This document shows, piece by piece, positions 8,857 to 17,363 of a stretch of 64,000 nucleotides of DNA. The translations under genes and the position numbers were made by a program. The notes beneath the pieces are model-generated. The model ran no database searches. It worked only from the letters and a program-made list of their open reading frames with translations, and had not been told where the DNA came from. The stretch comes from Alphaproteobacteria bacterium (GTDB lineage Bacteria; Myxococcota_A; UBA796; UBA2385), in NCBI GenBank assembly GCA_020632755.1, contig JACKEY010000014.1, positions 95,868 through 159,867 on the forward strand. The letters run 5' to 3'. Numbering within the stretch: position 1 is the stretch's first letter; every line of letters starts with the position of its first letter.

Positions 8857-9503
8857 CAGTCCAGCCCCTCGTCGTCCAGGGACAGGGTGTCGGGGTTCAC
8901 CCAGTGGCCCACGAAGACGGTGGCCTGGCCGTCGTCGCGGTCCCACTCGATGCCGATGCTGTAGCGGCCGTCGGGGCTGCTGCCGTCGGCGTAGGCATAG
9001 GTCTCGCCGGGCAGCACGTCGCGGGGCAGCTGGCCCTCGATGCCGATGCACTCGGCCCGGCCGACCTCCTCGATGACGAAGCCCTTGCCGTGGGCGTCGA
9101 CGCGGGCCCCGGGGCGGAGCTCCTGCGGCCCCGGCAGGGCCATCGCGCCGCGGCCGGTCTCGGCGGCCAGCTCGTGATCGTCTTCGGTGATCCACAGCCG
9201 CGTGCGGTCGGCGGCGCCGTCGTCGTGCAGCTCGCAGCACCACTCGTCCCAGAAGCCGGGGCCGTAGCTGTAGCGGACCCGGCCGAGCACCACGAAGCGG
9301 TGGCCCTTCAGCTCGCCGACCGCGCCGGTGTAGAGCCGCGTGAAGCCCTGGGGCAGCCGGCTCTTGTGGCCGCTGTCGCGCGCGGCGTCCTGGTCCCAGG
9401 CGACCACGGTCTCGCAGTGGGCGCAGGCGCTGACCACGATGCCGGGGTTGCGATCCGGCAAGGGAGCGCCGCAGCTCGGGCACTGCACGCGGTCGAAGCT
9501 CAC
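8853..9503 (-). CDS. DUF4178 domain protein with zinc ribbon
   Basis: 216 residues. A zinc ribbon opens the protein (CPSCGAPLPDR, CAHCETVVAW), followed by a DUF4178 core with LKGHRFVVLGRVRYSYGPGFWDEW. A second all-beta part contains PGARVDAHGKGFVIEEVG and ends DTLSLDDEGLDW. It overlaps the SpeD gene at its start (ATGA) and the next DUF4178 gene at its end (GTGA). It looks like a soluble paralogue of its neighbour without the membrane helix. The recurrent zinc-ribbon plus DUF4178 pair suggests a complex; the ligand is unknown. Confidence 0.78.
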   Translation of the reverse strand: MSFDRVQCPSCGAPLPDRNPGIVVSACAHCETVVAWDQDAARDSGHKSRLPQGFTRLYTGAVGELKGHRFVVLGRVRYSYGPGFWDEWCCELHDDGAADRTRLWITEDDHELAAETGRGAMALPGPQELRPGARVDAHGKGFVIEEVGRAECIGIEGQLPRDVLPGETYAYADGSSPDGRYSIGIEWDRDDGQATVFVGHWVNPDTLSLDDEGLDW

Positions 9504-9928
9504 GCCGGCTCCGGCCGGGAGGGCTCCGTCTCCGGCGGGCCCGGCGGCAGGCGCTCGACCCGCGTGATGCGGCAGGCGGTCGGCGCCAGCGCGGCGCAGA
9601 CCTGGTCGGCGACGGCCTGGGCGATCTCGGGCTCGCCGCAGGTGAACACGTCGACCGCGGCTACACCGTGTTCGGGCCAGGTGTGGATCGCCACGTGGCT
9701 CTCGGCGAGCACGACCACACCCGACACGCCCTGGGGCGAGAACCGGTGCAGGCAGCGGTCCACGACGGTCGCGCCGCCCGCCGTCGCGGCGGCGGCGAGC
9801 AGGTCCGCGACGGTGTCGACGTCGTCGAGCAGTGCGGCATCGACCCCGTGCAGGTCGAGCAGCAGGTGCGTGCCGAGGCCGGCGGGCGGCAGGGCCACGG
9901 CGGCCGTGGGGGGGAGGGGAGCAGACAT
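9500..9928 (-). CDS. speD: S-adenosylmethionine decarboxylase (pyruvoyl type, bacterial SpeH/SpeD family)
   Basis: 142 residues, the usual size for the short bacterial class. The enzyme decarboxylates SAM to give the aminopropyl donor for spermidine synthesis. The self-processing site is present as LAESHVAIHTWPEHG: family members cleave between Glu and Ser, turning the Ser into the pyruvoyl group. The catalytic Cys region reads VDVFTCG. A proline-rich tail follows the domain. The start at 9928 was chosen because the upstream frame has no family similarity. Its partner aminopropyltransferase is five genes downstream on the same strand. Confidence 0.92.
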   Translation of the reverse strand: MSAPLPPTAAVALPPAGLGTHLLLDLHGVDAALLDDVDTVADLLAAAATAGGATVVDRCLHRFSPQGVSGVVVLAESHVAIHTWPEHGVAAVDVFTCGEPEIAQAVADQVCAALAPTACRITRVERLPPGPPETEPSRPEPA

Positions 9929-9977
9929 CGGGACCGGCAGGCTACCGCGTCGGCGCGCCGATGAGCGCGGGACGGGC

Positions 9978-11183
9978 TCAGCTGCCGAGCACCTTCGCGG
10001 CGTGGGCACTACGGGCCCGGGCGGCTTCTGTTGCGTCGTCGCGGGTGCGGGACACGGTGGCCCCGGCCTCGGTGATGGAGCGCGCCAGGCGCAGCGCGTC
10101 GTCGAGCAGCCGGTCGCCGTCTTCGGGGTGCACGCCCACGGCGTGCAGCAGGACGGCGCTGTCGGTGACCTCGGAGCCCGGGTGGGCATGCAGGACGGCC
10201 AGCAGGTCGCCGTGCAGATCGTTGCTGCTGACCGGGGCCGAGACCAGGGCGCGCACTTCCTCGGGGTTGTCGCCGAAGGCCTCGATCATGCCGTCCAGCA
10301 CCGGGTCGGGCAGGTCGATCCCGCGGTCGGGGGCGTCGCGCGGGGCCAGCCGCAGCCGCAGCCCGGCGGGCATCGATCCGGCCAGGCCCACCTTGATGCT
10401 GATCCGCGCCCCGTCGTGCTCCGGCGTGTCCGCGGGCGGCGCGATGCCGGCCACCCGATCCCAGCCGAAGGCCCACCCGGCGCGCACTGCGACGGTGAAG
10501 CCGTCGATCGTCCCGTGCAGCGCGAACTCGTTGCCCACGCGGGTCAGGTGCAGGCCGTGGCGCTGGGCCAGGGCGGCCCAGGGTGCCGTCGTGCCGCCGG
10601 ACAGGGCCTGGGCCAGCTGCACCACCTGCCCGATCCGCGCGTCCAGGGTCGCAATGGCGTTGCCCCGCTCCTCCAGCACCACCTCGCCGTTGCGGATGCG
10701 GCTGTAGCTGTTGGCGCTGACCAGGTGGGCCAGCGCCAGGTTCACGTCGGGGGTGCGCAGGAGCGCACGGATGGCGGCGGGGTCGTCGCCCTTGATGCGC
10801 AGCTTCGGGTCCCAGACCGGGTCGCCGATCTGGATGTCCTGGCCGCCCAGCATCTTCATCAGCGCGTCGCCGAAGCCCTCGCGGGTGATGCTCAGGCCCG
10901 CCGGGATGGGACCGTCCATGGGCGCGCGGAAGACCGTGTAGGTGGTCGAGCTCTTGCCGTGCTTGCGGGTCACCTGCCCGACGTGCACCGCCTGGTCGCC
11001 GACCGCGCCGGTGATCGACGGCGCCGAGAACCAGTCGCCGTGGTGGTAGGTCAGGCCCAGCCGGTCCGCCGCGCCTCGCCAGGCTTCTTCCCGCTTGCGG
11101 GCCTGGTGGCGGGCCACGCCGAAGATGATGAACGCGAACACCGCGAACACCAGCAGCTGCGACAGGACGCCGATCACTTCCAT
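9978..11183 (-). CDS. Single-pass membrane-anchored protein of unknown function
   Basis: 401 residues. One N-terminal membrane helix (VIGVLSQLLVFAVFAFIIFGVARH) is followed by a basic flank (HQARKREEAW) and a long cytosolic part. That part begins ADRLGLTYHHGDWFSAPSITGAVGDQAVHV, a pattern seen in uncharacterised membrane-anchored proteins that start with a DUF3137-like fold. Residues 130-240 describe a helical region with RIRNGEVVLEERG and IGQVVQLAQAL. No catalytic motif was found. It is 49 bases upstream of speD on the same strand and may lead the same transcript. Function unknown. Confidence 0.65.
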   Translation of the reverse strand: MEVIGVLSQLLVFAVFAFIIFGVARHQARKREEAWRGAADRLGLTYHHGDWFSAPSITGAVGDQAVHVGQVTRKHGKSSTTYTVFRAPMDGPIPAGLSITREGFGDALMKMLGGQDIQIGDPVWDPKLRIKGDDPAAIRALLRTPDVNLALAHLVSANSYSRIRNGEVVLEERGNAIATLDARIGQVVQLAQALSGGTTAPWAALAQRHGLHLTRVGNEFALHGTIDGFTVAVRAGWAFGWDRVAGIAPPADTPEHDGARISIKVGLAGSMPAGLRLRLAPRDAPDRGIDLPDPVLDGMIEAFGDNPEEVRALVSAPVSSNDLHGDLLAVLHAHPGSEVTDSAVLLHAVGVHPEDGDRLLDDALRLARSITEAGATVSRTRDDATEAARARSAHAAKVLGS

Positions 11184-11249
11184 GGGGGCGCGACTCGCGG
11201 GAACAGGGGGTGACACGCAGCGGGGGGACTGCGGGGATAGCATGCCGCC

Positions 11250-11723
11250 ATGGCTTTCGAAGGCAGCTTCCGCGACCGGTTCATCGTCCAGGCCCCGCTC
11301 GACGTCGCCGTGCGCGTCTTCGCCGACCCCGGCGCGCACGTCGCCGCCTTCGACGGGCTGGACCGCCACGACCGGCTGTCCGACGACAGCGTCGCCTTCG
11401 TCCTGCCCGAGATGAGCTACGGCGTCACGAAGTTCCGGGGCGTCTACGCCTGCCGCTACCGGCGCGAAGGCGACACCGTGCGCTGGGAGTCGCTGGACCG
11501 ACCCGGGGACAACATCCGGTCGCGCGGCGTCGTCCGGTTCACGGCACAGGGGCCCGATCGCTGCCAGGTCGACTACGACCAGACCCTCGAGATCGGGCTC
11601 CAGGTCGGCCGGCTGCTGCAGGCCACGATCCGACCGCTGGTCGAGCGAGGCATCCAGAAGGAAGCCCGCGCCTTCTGCCAGCGGCTCGTCGCCCAGTCCG
11701 AAGCCGCGGCCCGCCAGGCCTGA
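11250..11723 (+). CDS. SRPBCC/START-like (DUF2505-type) protein
   Basis: 157 residues. It has the strand-helix pattern of SRPBCC proteins: an N-terminal strand FRDRFIVQAPLDVAVRVFADPGAHVAAF, a central sheet (VTKFRGVYACRYRREGDTVRWESL, VRFTAQGPDRCQVDYDQTLEI) and a long C-terminal helix GIQKEARAFCQRLVAQSEAAA. The family binds lipids or small hydrophobic ligands in a cavity. No signal peptide was seen. It starts a plus-strand run of three genes, 66 bases from the divergent membrane-protein gene. Confidence 0.7.
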   Translation: MAFEGSFRDRFIVQAPLDVAVRVFADPGAHVAAFDGLDRHDRLSDDSVAFVLPEMSYGVTKFRGVYACRYRREGDTVRWESLDRPGDNIRSRGVVRFTAQGPDRCQVDYDQTLEIGLQVGRLLQATIRPLVERGIQKEARAFCQRLVAQSEAAARQA

Positions 11724-11734
11724 GGAGCACTGCC

Positions 11735-12193
11735 GTGTCCATCTTCGACATGCTCAAGAAGGCATGGGCCGACAGCGAGTCCGAGCCCACGTCCCCCGCG
11801 GCCGAGCCGAAGCCCGCGGCCGAGCCGAAGCCCGCCACCGGCAAGGGCGTCGCGGCGGATCTGCAGGACCGGGTCAAGCGCGAGGCGGCCGAGCTGGCAG
11901 CGCGGCAGGCCCTCGCCGCGGCCAAGGCGGCGGTCAGCGCGGCGGGCGAGGAGCTGCTCGACGACCTGGAGAGCAGCCTGTCCAAGGAGCAGGACGCCCG
12001 AAAGGACCGCAAGCCGGTGGGGCCCGACAGAAGTGCCGCCGACGCCATCGCGGCCCGGGTCGAGGGCGCCGCCGAGCGGACCGAGCGGGTGCGCACCACG
12101 CGCGAGGATCGCGAGGCCCGGGCCCGCGAGGAGCTCGCCCGCATCAAGGCCGAGATGGCCGCCGCGGACGCCGCCACCAAGGACGAAGCGTGA
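11735..12193 (+). CDS. Coiled-coil, Ala/Glu/Lys-rich protein
   Basis: 152 residues from a GTG at 11735, preceded by GAGGAGC. The N-terminus is MSIFDMLKKAW, followed by a linker with the repeat AAEPKPAAEPKPA. The rest is highly charged and helical (QDRVKREAAELAARQALAAA; REARAREELARIKAEMAAAD), suggesting a coiled coil. The gene overlaps the next one by four bases (GTGA). No family recognised; a structural or adaptor role is the most that can be inferred. Confidence 0.62.
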   Translation: MSIFDMLKKAWADSESEPTSPAAEPKPAAEPKPATGKGVAADLQDRVKREAAELAARQALAAAKAAVSAAGEELLDDLESSLSKEQDARKDRKPVGPDRSAADAIAARVEGAAERTERVRTTREDREARAREELARIKAEMAAADAATKDEA

Positions 12194-12834
12194 GCACCGA
12201 GACCGAGCTGCGACAGCGCTGCATCCCGGCCGCCCAGGTGGCCCGCGAGGTCATCGCGGCCGTCGCCCCCGGCGACCCCGTGCTGCTGGCGAGGGCGATC
12301 TACACGCCCCACCCCGCCGTGGCCGAGCGCTGGCTGGTGTTCGGCGACGGTGGACGCCGGCTGTGGCGGGTCGCCGACGCCTGGATCGCGGTCAGCGAGG
12401 TCGACGAGCTGCAGGGTCGGCTCGGCGGCGCCCACCTGCTGGTCGAGGGGTCCTGCGACGCCATGTTCGCGACCAGGGCCCGGGTCGTGTGGGCGCTGCA
12501 GGCCGTGCAGCCACGCGTCTTCGCCGCCGACCTGCTGCGCCTGGCCGTCGTCGGCGACCAGATCGAGCTCGCGGGCACGACCCTGACCCGCGACCAGCTG
12601 GCCGGGGTCGAGGTGTCGCTGTCCGCCGGCTGGTCGCGGCACACCGTGTCCCTGCGCCTGCACGACGGGCATCGCCGCGAGGTGGCCAGCCGCGTCGAGG
12701 TCGCCGCCCGCCTGGACCCGACCTACGGCCAGCCGGAGCTGTGGGCCGACTCGGCCTGGGCGGTCGAACTGGCCGGCGGACTCGGCGCGCTGTTCGGGCT
12801 GGATGTCCGGCTGCCCGAGGCGCTGCAGGGCTGA
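12190..12834 (+). CDS. Hypothetical protein
   Basis: 214 residues from the GTG that overlaps the previous stop. It starts MSTETELRQRCIPAAQVAREVIAA and contains WLVFGDGGRRLWRVADAWIAVSEVDELQG and HTVSLRLHDGHRREVASRVEVAARLDP. There is no membrane segment, signal peptide or known motif. It appears to be an alpha/beta cytoplasmic protein co-translated with the coiled-coil protein before it. Function unknown. Confidence 0.6.
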   Translation: MSTETELRQRCIPAAQVAREVIAAVAPGDPVLLARAIYTPHPAVAERWLVFGDGGRRLWRVADAWIAVSEVDELQGRLGGAHLLVEGSCDAMFATRARVVWALQAVQPRVFAADLLRLAVVGDQIELAGTTLTRDQLAGVEVSLSAGWSRHTVSLRLHDGHRREVASRVEVAARLDPTYGQPELWADSAWAVELAGGLGALFGLDVRLPEALQG

Positions 12835-12847
12835 CCGGTGGCGGCGC

Positions 12848-12882
12848 GTTGCGAAAGGCGGGCAGTTGTACGTTCAACCGTC
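12848..12882 (+). repeat. 35-bp direct repeat, copy 1
   Basis: The sequence begins GTTGCGAAAGGCGGGCAGTT and contains the palindrome-like GTTGTACGTTCAAC. A copy that matches at about 29 of 35 positions begins 177 bases downstream. Both lie between two convergently ending genes and no frame across them looks coding. Confidence 0.55.
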
Positions 12883-13024
12883 GCAGTTGCGCACCGGTTG
12901 CCGATCAACCCCTCCGAATTCGCCACGCGCCGGGGGGAATGGCCCTGCTGGAGGCCCGATCCTGGGCGGTTCCGCCGGGATCCGAGCCCCTGGGTTGCGA
13001 ATTCGGGCCACCTGCCGGCGCTGT

Positions 13025-13059
13025 GTTGCGAAAGGCGGACAGTTGAGCACTCAACGGTC
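13025..13059 (+). repeat. 35-bp direct repeat, copy 2
   Basis: This copy begins GTTGCGAAAGGCGGACAGTT and contains GTTGAGCACTCAAC, whose 6-base arms are perfectly complementary. Differences from copy 1 fall in and around the palindrome, and the arms stay partly paired, as expected for a protein- or RNA-hairpin site. The 142 bases between the copies hold GCGAATTCG and GAATTCGCC in opposite orientations but nothing recognisable. Confidence 0.55.
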
Positions 13060-13090
13060 CCCGGCGCGCGTCGGCGCCCCGCCCGCCGGG

Positions 13091-14887
13091 TCAGGGATTC
13101 GTGATGACCAGGTCGTCGTAGGACACGCCGCCGTCGTTGTCCCAGGTGTACAGACCGACGACCCCGGGTCCCATCGGGCTGGCGCCGTCGGCGATGTACT
13201 CCAGCACCGCTTCGCCGTGCAGCCAGACGGTGATGGTGTCGCCGTCGACCTGCACCGCCAGCGTGGTCCAGCTGTCGGCGGCGAAGCTCAGGTCCTCGCT
13301 GCCGTCATCGGTGGCGAAGTCCTCGCACACGCCCGCCTCGCACTGCGCCAGGACCACCTCGGACGCCGGGTCGTACCAGCCGTAGTAGTCGGTCGGATCC
13401 TCCCAGCTGGCCAGCCAGTAGTTCTCGTCGTCCTCGTAGCCGAACACGATGCCGGCGGCGTTGCAGGCCGAGCCGCTCACCGCGGTGTCGACCGTCACCG
13501 TCCACGCGTCCAGCTCGCCGTGGTCGGGACCGATGAGGAAGCTGTCGGCCGCGTTGCTGGCCTCGCGGGCGATGCCACCGCTGACCGACCAGCTCGGGCT
13601 GTTGCCGCCGCCCAGATCGACCACCGTCCAGTCGTCGCCGTCGCTGAAGTCCTCGGACCAGACGGTGTCGTCCACGCAGTTGACCGTGCCGTCCCCGTCG
13701 CTGTCGACGGCCCCCGGGTCGGTGACCGTGTCGCAGTCGTCGTCGATGCCGTTGCAGACCTCTTCCGCGTCGGGGTTCACCGCTGGGTCGTCGTCGTCGC
13801 AGTCTTCGGCCGCGGCGGCGTAGCCATCGGGCAGGGCGCAGGCGGTGACCGAGGTGTCGACCCCGAAGCCGTCCCCGTCGTCGTCCAGGTAGAAGGTCGT
13901 CCCCGTGGACAGGTCCACGTCGTCGTCCGCGTCGTCCACGGCCCGATCGCAGTCGTCGTCGATGTCGTTGCAGGCCTCGGTCGCGCCGGGGTGCACCGCA
14001 GCCGCGTCATCGTCGCAGTCGGTCGCATCGTCGACGGTCCCGTCGGGCGCGTCGCAGGCGATGGTCGCTGCGTCGAGGTCGCCGTAGCCATCGTCGTCCG
14101 TGTCGGCGTACCAGGTAGGCGCGCCGGTCAGGTCCGTGTCGTCGTCGTCGACGGCGTCGTCGCAGTCGTCGTCGATGTCGTTGCAGACCTCGGCGGCGCC
14201 GGGGTTCACGTCCGCGTCGTCGTCGTCGCAGTCGGTGGCGTCGCCGACGGTGCCGTCGGGTGCCGCACAGCCCAGCGTCACCGCGGTGGCATCGCCGTAG
14301 CCGTCTTCGTCGCCGTCGGCGTACCACGCGACCGCGTCCAGCGCGTCTTCGTCGACGGCGTCGTCGCAGTCGTTGTCGACGCCGTCGCAGTACTCGTCCG
14401 CGCCGGGGCGCACATCGGCGCGGGTGTCGTCGCAGTCCGTGGCGTCGTCCACGAAGCCCTCGGGCGCGAGACAGGCTTCGGTGCCCACCTCCGGCCTGCC
14501 GAAGCCGTCGTCGTCGTCGTCCAGGAACCAGGTCGAGGTGCCGCCGACCGCGTCGTCCGCGTCGTCGATCAGGTCGTCGCAGTCGTCGTCGATGTCGTTG
14601 CAGATCTCGGTGGCGCCCGGGTTCACCAGCGGGTCGCCGTCGTCGCAGTCCACGTCGTCGGTGAAGCCGTCGCCGTCCGCGTCCACCGGGCCGGTGTCGG
14701 TGTCGGTACCCGAGTCGGTCCCACCGTCGCTCGTGCCGCCGTCGGTCGTGCCGCCGTCGGTGTCGCCGCCGTCGGTGCCACCGTCCGTCCCGCCGTCATC
14801 ACCGATGCTGCCCGTGTCGTCCTTGGCGGGGTCGGAGCGGCAGGCGGACGCGAGGAGGAGGAGGGCCAGGAGGGGCAGGCGCTTCAC
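13091..14887 (-). CDS. MopE-type Asp-rich repeat lipoprotein with C-terminal LamG-like domain
   Basis: 598 residues. The lipoprotein signal ends LLASAC, followed by a ~50-residue D/G/T linker (GGTDGGTDGGDTDGG). Then come about seven copies of the putative metal-binding module, roughly DADGDGF..DCDD..P.VNPGA.EICN and DIDDDCDDLIDD, the Asp pattern typical of calcium-binding loops. After residue ~400 a jelly-roll domain begins with WSEDFSDGDDWTVVD and ends GVVGLYTWDNDGGVSYDDLVI, resembling LamG/family-16-type laminin folds. The likely location is the cell surface or outer membrane. Such modules are very common in Myxococcota and their ligands are mostly unproven. Confidence 0.85.
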   Translation of the reverse strand: MKRLPLLALLLLASACRSDPAKDDTGSIGDDGGTDGGTDGGDTDGGTTDGGTSDGGTDSGTDTDTGPVDADGDGFTDDVDCDDGDPLVNPGATEICNDIDDDCDDLIDDADDAVGGTSTWFLDDDDDGFGRPEVGTEACLAPEGFVDDATDCDDTRADVRPGADEYCDGVDNDCDDAVDEDALDAVAWYADGDEDGYGDATAVTLGCAAPDGTVGDATDCDDDDADVNPGAAEVCNDIDDDCDDAVDDDDTDLTGAPTWYADTDDDGYGDLDAATIACDAPDGTVDDATDCDDDAAAVHPGATEACNDIDDDCDRAVDDADDDVDLSTGTTFYLDDDGDGFGVDTSVTACALPDGYAAAAEDCDDDDPAVNPDAEEVCNGIDDDCDTVTDPGAVDSDGDGTVNCVDDTVWSEDFSDGDDWTVVDLGGGNSPSWSVSGGIAREASNAADSFLIGPDHGELDAWTVTVDTAVSGSACNAAGIVFGYEDDENYWLASWEDPTDYYGWYDPASEVVLAQCEAGVCEDFATDDGSEDLSFAADSWTTLAVQVDGDTITVWLHGEAVLEYIADGASPMGPGVVGLYTWDNDGGVSYDDLVITNP

Positions 14888-14939
14888 GAGGGACTCCGGG
14901 GAGGAGGCCCAGGGTACCGCAGCGGCCTGTCGTCGGACC

Positions 14940-14956
14940 GGCTAGCGGTGCTAGCC
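14940..14956 (-). repeat. 17-bp palindrome overlapping a stop codon (copy 2)
   Basis: On the coding strand of the ceramidase gene this reads GGCTAGCACCGCTAGCC, identical to the element at 1458-1474, with the TAG stop in the same place. Both genes therefore end Gly-stop inside the same 17 bases. Confidence 0.6.
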
Positions 14957-16651
14957 CAGCCACTTCCGTCGCTCGTGGCGCCGCGCCTCGAGGTCGGCCG
15001 GGAGCGGTGGTGGAGCCCCGTGGGTGGGCCGCTCCTCCATCGACGCCGCCAGCCGTCGCACCCGGGTCTGCCAGGCGGGAAGCGTCCACTGGCCGAACTG
15101 CGTGAACGCGCCTTCGTAGCCCTGGCGCTCGTACTCCTCGGGCGTCGTCACGTAGCCCGAGTAGTCGTCGCAGTAGCCGGTGAGCAGCGCCACCTCGACG
15201 TCCAGCGCCTCGGCTGTCGTCTGCCGCAGCCGCTGGCCCGCGATGGTCGTCGGCTCGAAGGGCACGGCCACCACCCCCAGCCGCCCGATCCTCCACAGAT
15301 GCAGCGGCAGCACCTGGGGCAGCCACGGCTCGGTGCCGACGGCGTGTTCCTGCTGGGCCAGGTGGTCGACGATCGGGTCGACCTTCGGCGGGATCAGGTG
15401 GACCGACCAGCCCTTGCCGAACACCGTGCCTTCACCGACGGCGAGCAGGGGCGCCTTGGCGCCGTGCAGGTCCAGGAAGCGGCGGTGGGCGTCGTGCCGC
15501 AGGAACGGGGTCAGCCGGGTCCACGTCTGCCACAGCCGGGTCGCCAGGTGCAGGCCGACGCCGATGGGCAACGGCGTGCCCGGGCCCTCCCAGGTGCCCC
15601 GCAGCATTCGGGCACCGACCGCGCCCGTGGCCGCGTGCACGTCCGTGCGGCCACCGGCCAGATCGGCGTCCACCGGCTGCCCCGGCATCGACTCCCAGGC
15701 GATGGCGACCTGCAGCGGACCGTCCAGCGCCGGCGTGCCCTCGGCGGCGTCGAGCAGCGCGAGCGCCTGTTCGCCCTGCATGCGACCGTTCTCCCGGGCG
15801 CTCTCGTGGTCGTCGGCCGACACGCCGCCCGGGAACTTCCGGCCCGGCCAGTGCCGGTGGTTCGGCGTCACATCACCACTCGGTCCCTGGCACATCAGCG
15901 CGACGAAGCCGTCGTGGCCACGCTCGCCGAGCGTCTGTTCACACAAGACGCTCGCGTACCCCTTCGCGTCCGCCGAGATGAGCGTGTTGTCGCTGTGCAC
16001 GCAGGTGTTGTGCACGCCGAACCAGGCCACGAGCCCCAGCGGTCGGCCCGCCGCGTCTTCGGCCCGCAGCACCGTCATCTCCCGGTCGATGGCCAGGTGC
16101 CGCTCGTCGGGGCCATAGGTGCGGGTCACCTCGGGGTTGCGATGGTGCGCCCGCAAGGCCCGGTTGAAGGCCACCGGCAGCTCCGGCGCGAAGCGGCCCG
16201 CGGCCGCCCGCAGGCGGCCTTCCTGGCGGGCGTGCCACGCATCGGCGATCGCCTGCACCGCGCCCGCTGCGTAGACGTCCAGCACCTCGGGCTGGAAGCC
16301 CGGGATGCTCGCGTTGTCGAACCGCCGGGTGCTGTAGCCGCCGGGCGCGCTGTGGGTGTGCGTCGTCGTCAGCACCAGCGCGGTGTCGTCGACCGGCACA
16401 TCGGGATGCAGGGCCCGCAGGCGCTCGAGGACCGTCGAGCGCAACAACGTCGTGATGTAGCAGATCTCCAGCGAGACCAACGCCAGCACCGGGGTCGCCG
16501 ACCCGGGGTCGTGCAGCAACAGACAGCGGGCGTGCAGCCGGGTCGAGATGCCCCGGACCACGTTCCCCGCGATCGCCCATCCGAGCATGCCGACACCGGC
16601 GACCCGGTCGGGGTCCGGCGTGATGTCGGTGCGGGAGAGGGCGAGCAGCAT
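14951..16651 (-). CDS. Neutral/alkaline non-lysosomal ceramidase family protein
   Basis: 566 residues. Neutral ceramidases hydrolyse the amide bond of ceramide to sphingosine and fatty acid. The N-terminal domain shows the family pattern: SRTDITPDPDRVAGVGMLGW, LVLTTTHTHSAPGGYS (metal-binding THTHSAPG) and LMCQGPSGDVTPN (the Q-GD-SPN signature with the nucleophile Ser). The C-terminal part is shorter than in long ceramidases (~650-700), ending at WKRRKWLG-like charged residues. No signal peptide is evident from the chosen start; an upstream extension to 16747 would overlap the neighbouring gene. Myxobacteria make sphingolipids, so a lipid role is plausible, but the substrate is inferred. Confidence 0.82.
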   Translation of the reverse strand: MLLALSRTDITPDPDRVAGVGMLGWAIAGNVVRGISTRLHARCLLLHDPGSATPVLALVSLEICYITTLLRSTVLERLRALHPDVPVDDTALVLTTTHTHSAPGGYSTRRFDNASIPGFQPEVLDVYAAGAVQAIADAWHARQEGRLRAAAGRFAPELPVAFNRALRAHHRNPEVTRTYGPDERHLAIDREMTVLRAEDAAGRPLGLVAWFGVHNTCVHSDNTLISADAKGYASVLCEQTLGERGHDGFVALMCQGPSGDVTPNHRHWPGRKFPGGVSADDHESARENGRMQGEQALALLDAAEGTPALDGPLQVAIAWESMPGQPVDADLAGGRTDVHAATGAVGARMLRGTWEGPGTPLPIGVGLHLATRLWQTWTRLTPFLRHDAHRRFLDLHGAKAPLLAVGEGTVFGKGWSVHLIPPKVDPIVDHLAQQEHAVGTEPWLPQVLPLHLWRIGRLGVVAVPFEPTTIAGQRLRQTTAEALDVEVALLTGYCDDYSGYVTTPEEYERQGYEGAFTQFGQWTLPAWQTRVRRLAASMEERPTHGAPPPLPADLEARRHERRKWLG

Positions 16652-16697
16652 GGAGCGGGGAGATATCTCGGTCAGGGATCCGTGCCCCCGCCTTGTC

Positions 16698-17363
16698 CTA
16701 GTCGCCGAGCATCGCGGCCCAAGCGGCGTCGGACTCGTCGAGCGCATCGTCGAGCATGTCGAGGCTGGGCCACATCATCGCTTCCGGGGTGCCGTCGGGC
16801 GGCCTCATGGCCTCCCACTCCTCGGCGCTGGGCGGAGGCGCGCGGTCGATGGCATCCCGGATGCGGGCCCAGCCCAGGCGCTCCCGCCAGCCCTGCCTGT
16901 CGACCACGAGGATGCCGTAGCCGTGGACCATGCTGTCCGCGAGGTGGTGGGCGTCCAGAGCCTCTCGGGTCACCCGCCAGCGGGACAGACTGCGGGCCAG
17001 CTCGAGGTCGGCGCCAGCCTCGAGGCCGCGTGTCTGCATCAGCAAGCCCGCGACGATGCTGTTGTCCGTGCCACTGTGTACGGCGTTGATGCCGGTGATG
17101 AGCAGCTCGTCGGCGCTCAGGGCGGGCGTGTAGCGCTTGGAGTACCACCCATCGAGGGGCCTCCAGAACTCGCGCTCTTCTTCGTAGGATGTGAACCACG
17201 GACCGGGGACGCACGGGGTCGGGTCTTCCCCAGCCAGCAGCCGATCCCGCATCCAGCAGTCGCCGGCGGGTAGCTGGCTCCGCTCACGGCGTCGGGCGAG
17301 TTCCCCAGCCACCTGGGCGCGGGTCGGCGGCAGCGTGCATGCCAGGACGAGGGCGATCAGCAT
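16698..17363 (-). CDS. Exported or lipid-anchored protein of unknown function
   Basis: 221 residues. It begins MLIALVLACTLPPTRAQVAG, a short signal with a lipobox-like LVLAC. The rest is mostly helical, with several Trp/Tyr clusters (PWFTSYEEEREFWRPLDGWYS) and the Asp/Glu-rich ending LDDALDESDAAWAAMLGD. It overlaps the upstream gene by seven bases, so they are co-translated. No family recognised. The Cys in the lipobox and the CW and CVPG sites suggest a folded periplasmic protein. Confidence 0.55.
   Translation of the reverse strand: MLIALVLACTLPPTRAQVAGELARRRERSQLPAGDCWMRDRLLAGEDPTPCVPGPWFTSYEEEREFWRPLDGWYSKRYTPALSADELLITGINAVHSGTDNSIVAGLLMQTRGLEAGADLELARSLSRWRVTREALDAHHLADSMVHGYGILVVDRQGWRERLGWARIRDAIDRAPPPSAEEWEAMRPPDGTPEAMMWPSLDMLDDALDESDAAWAAMLGD

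Noticed and set aside
12803..17089. 1428-residue plus-strand frame
   Set aside because: It is antisense to the MopE-like, ceramidase and exported-protein genes. Its composition is Val/Gly/Arg-rich without motifs.
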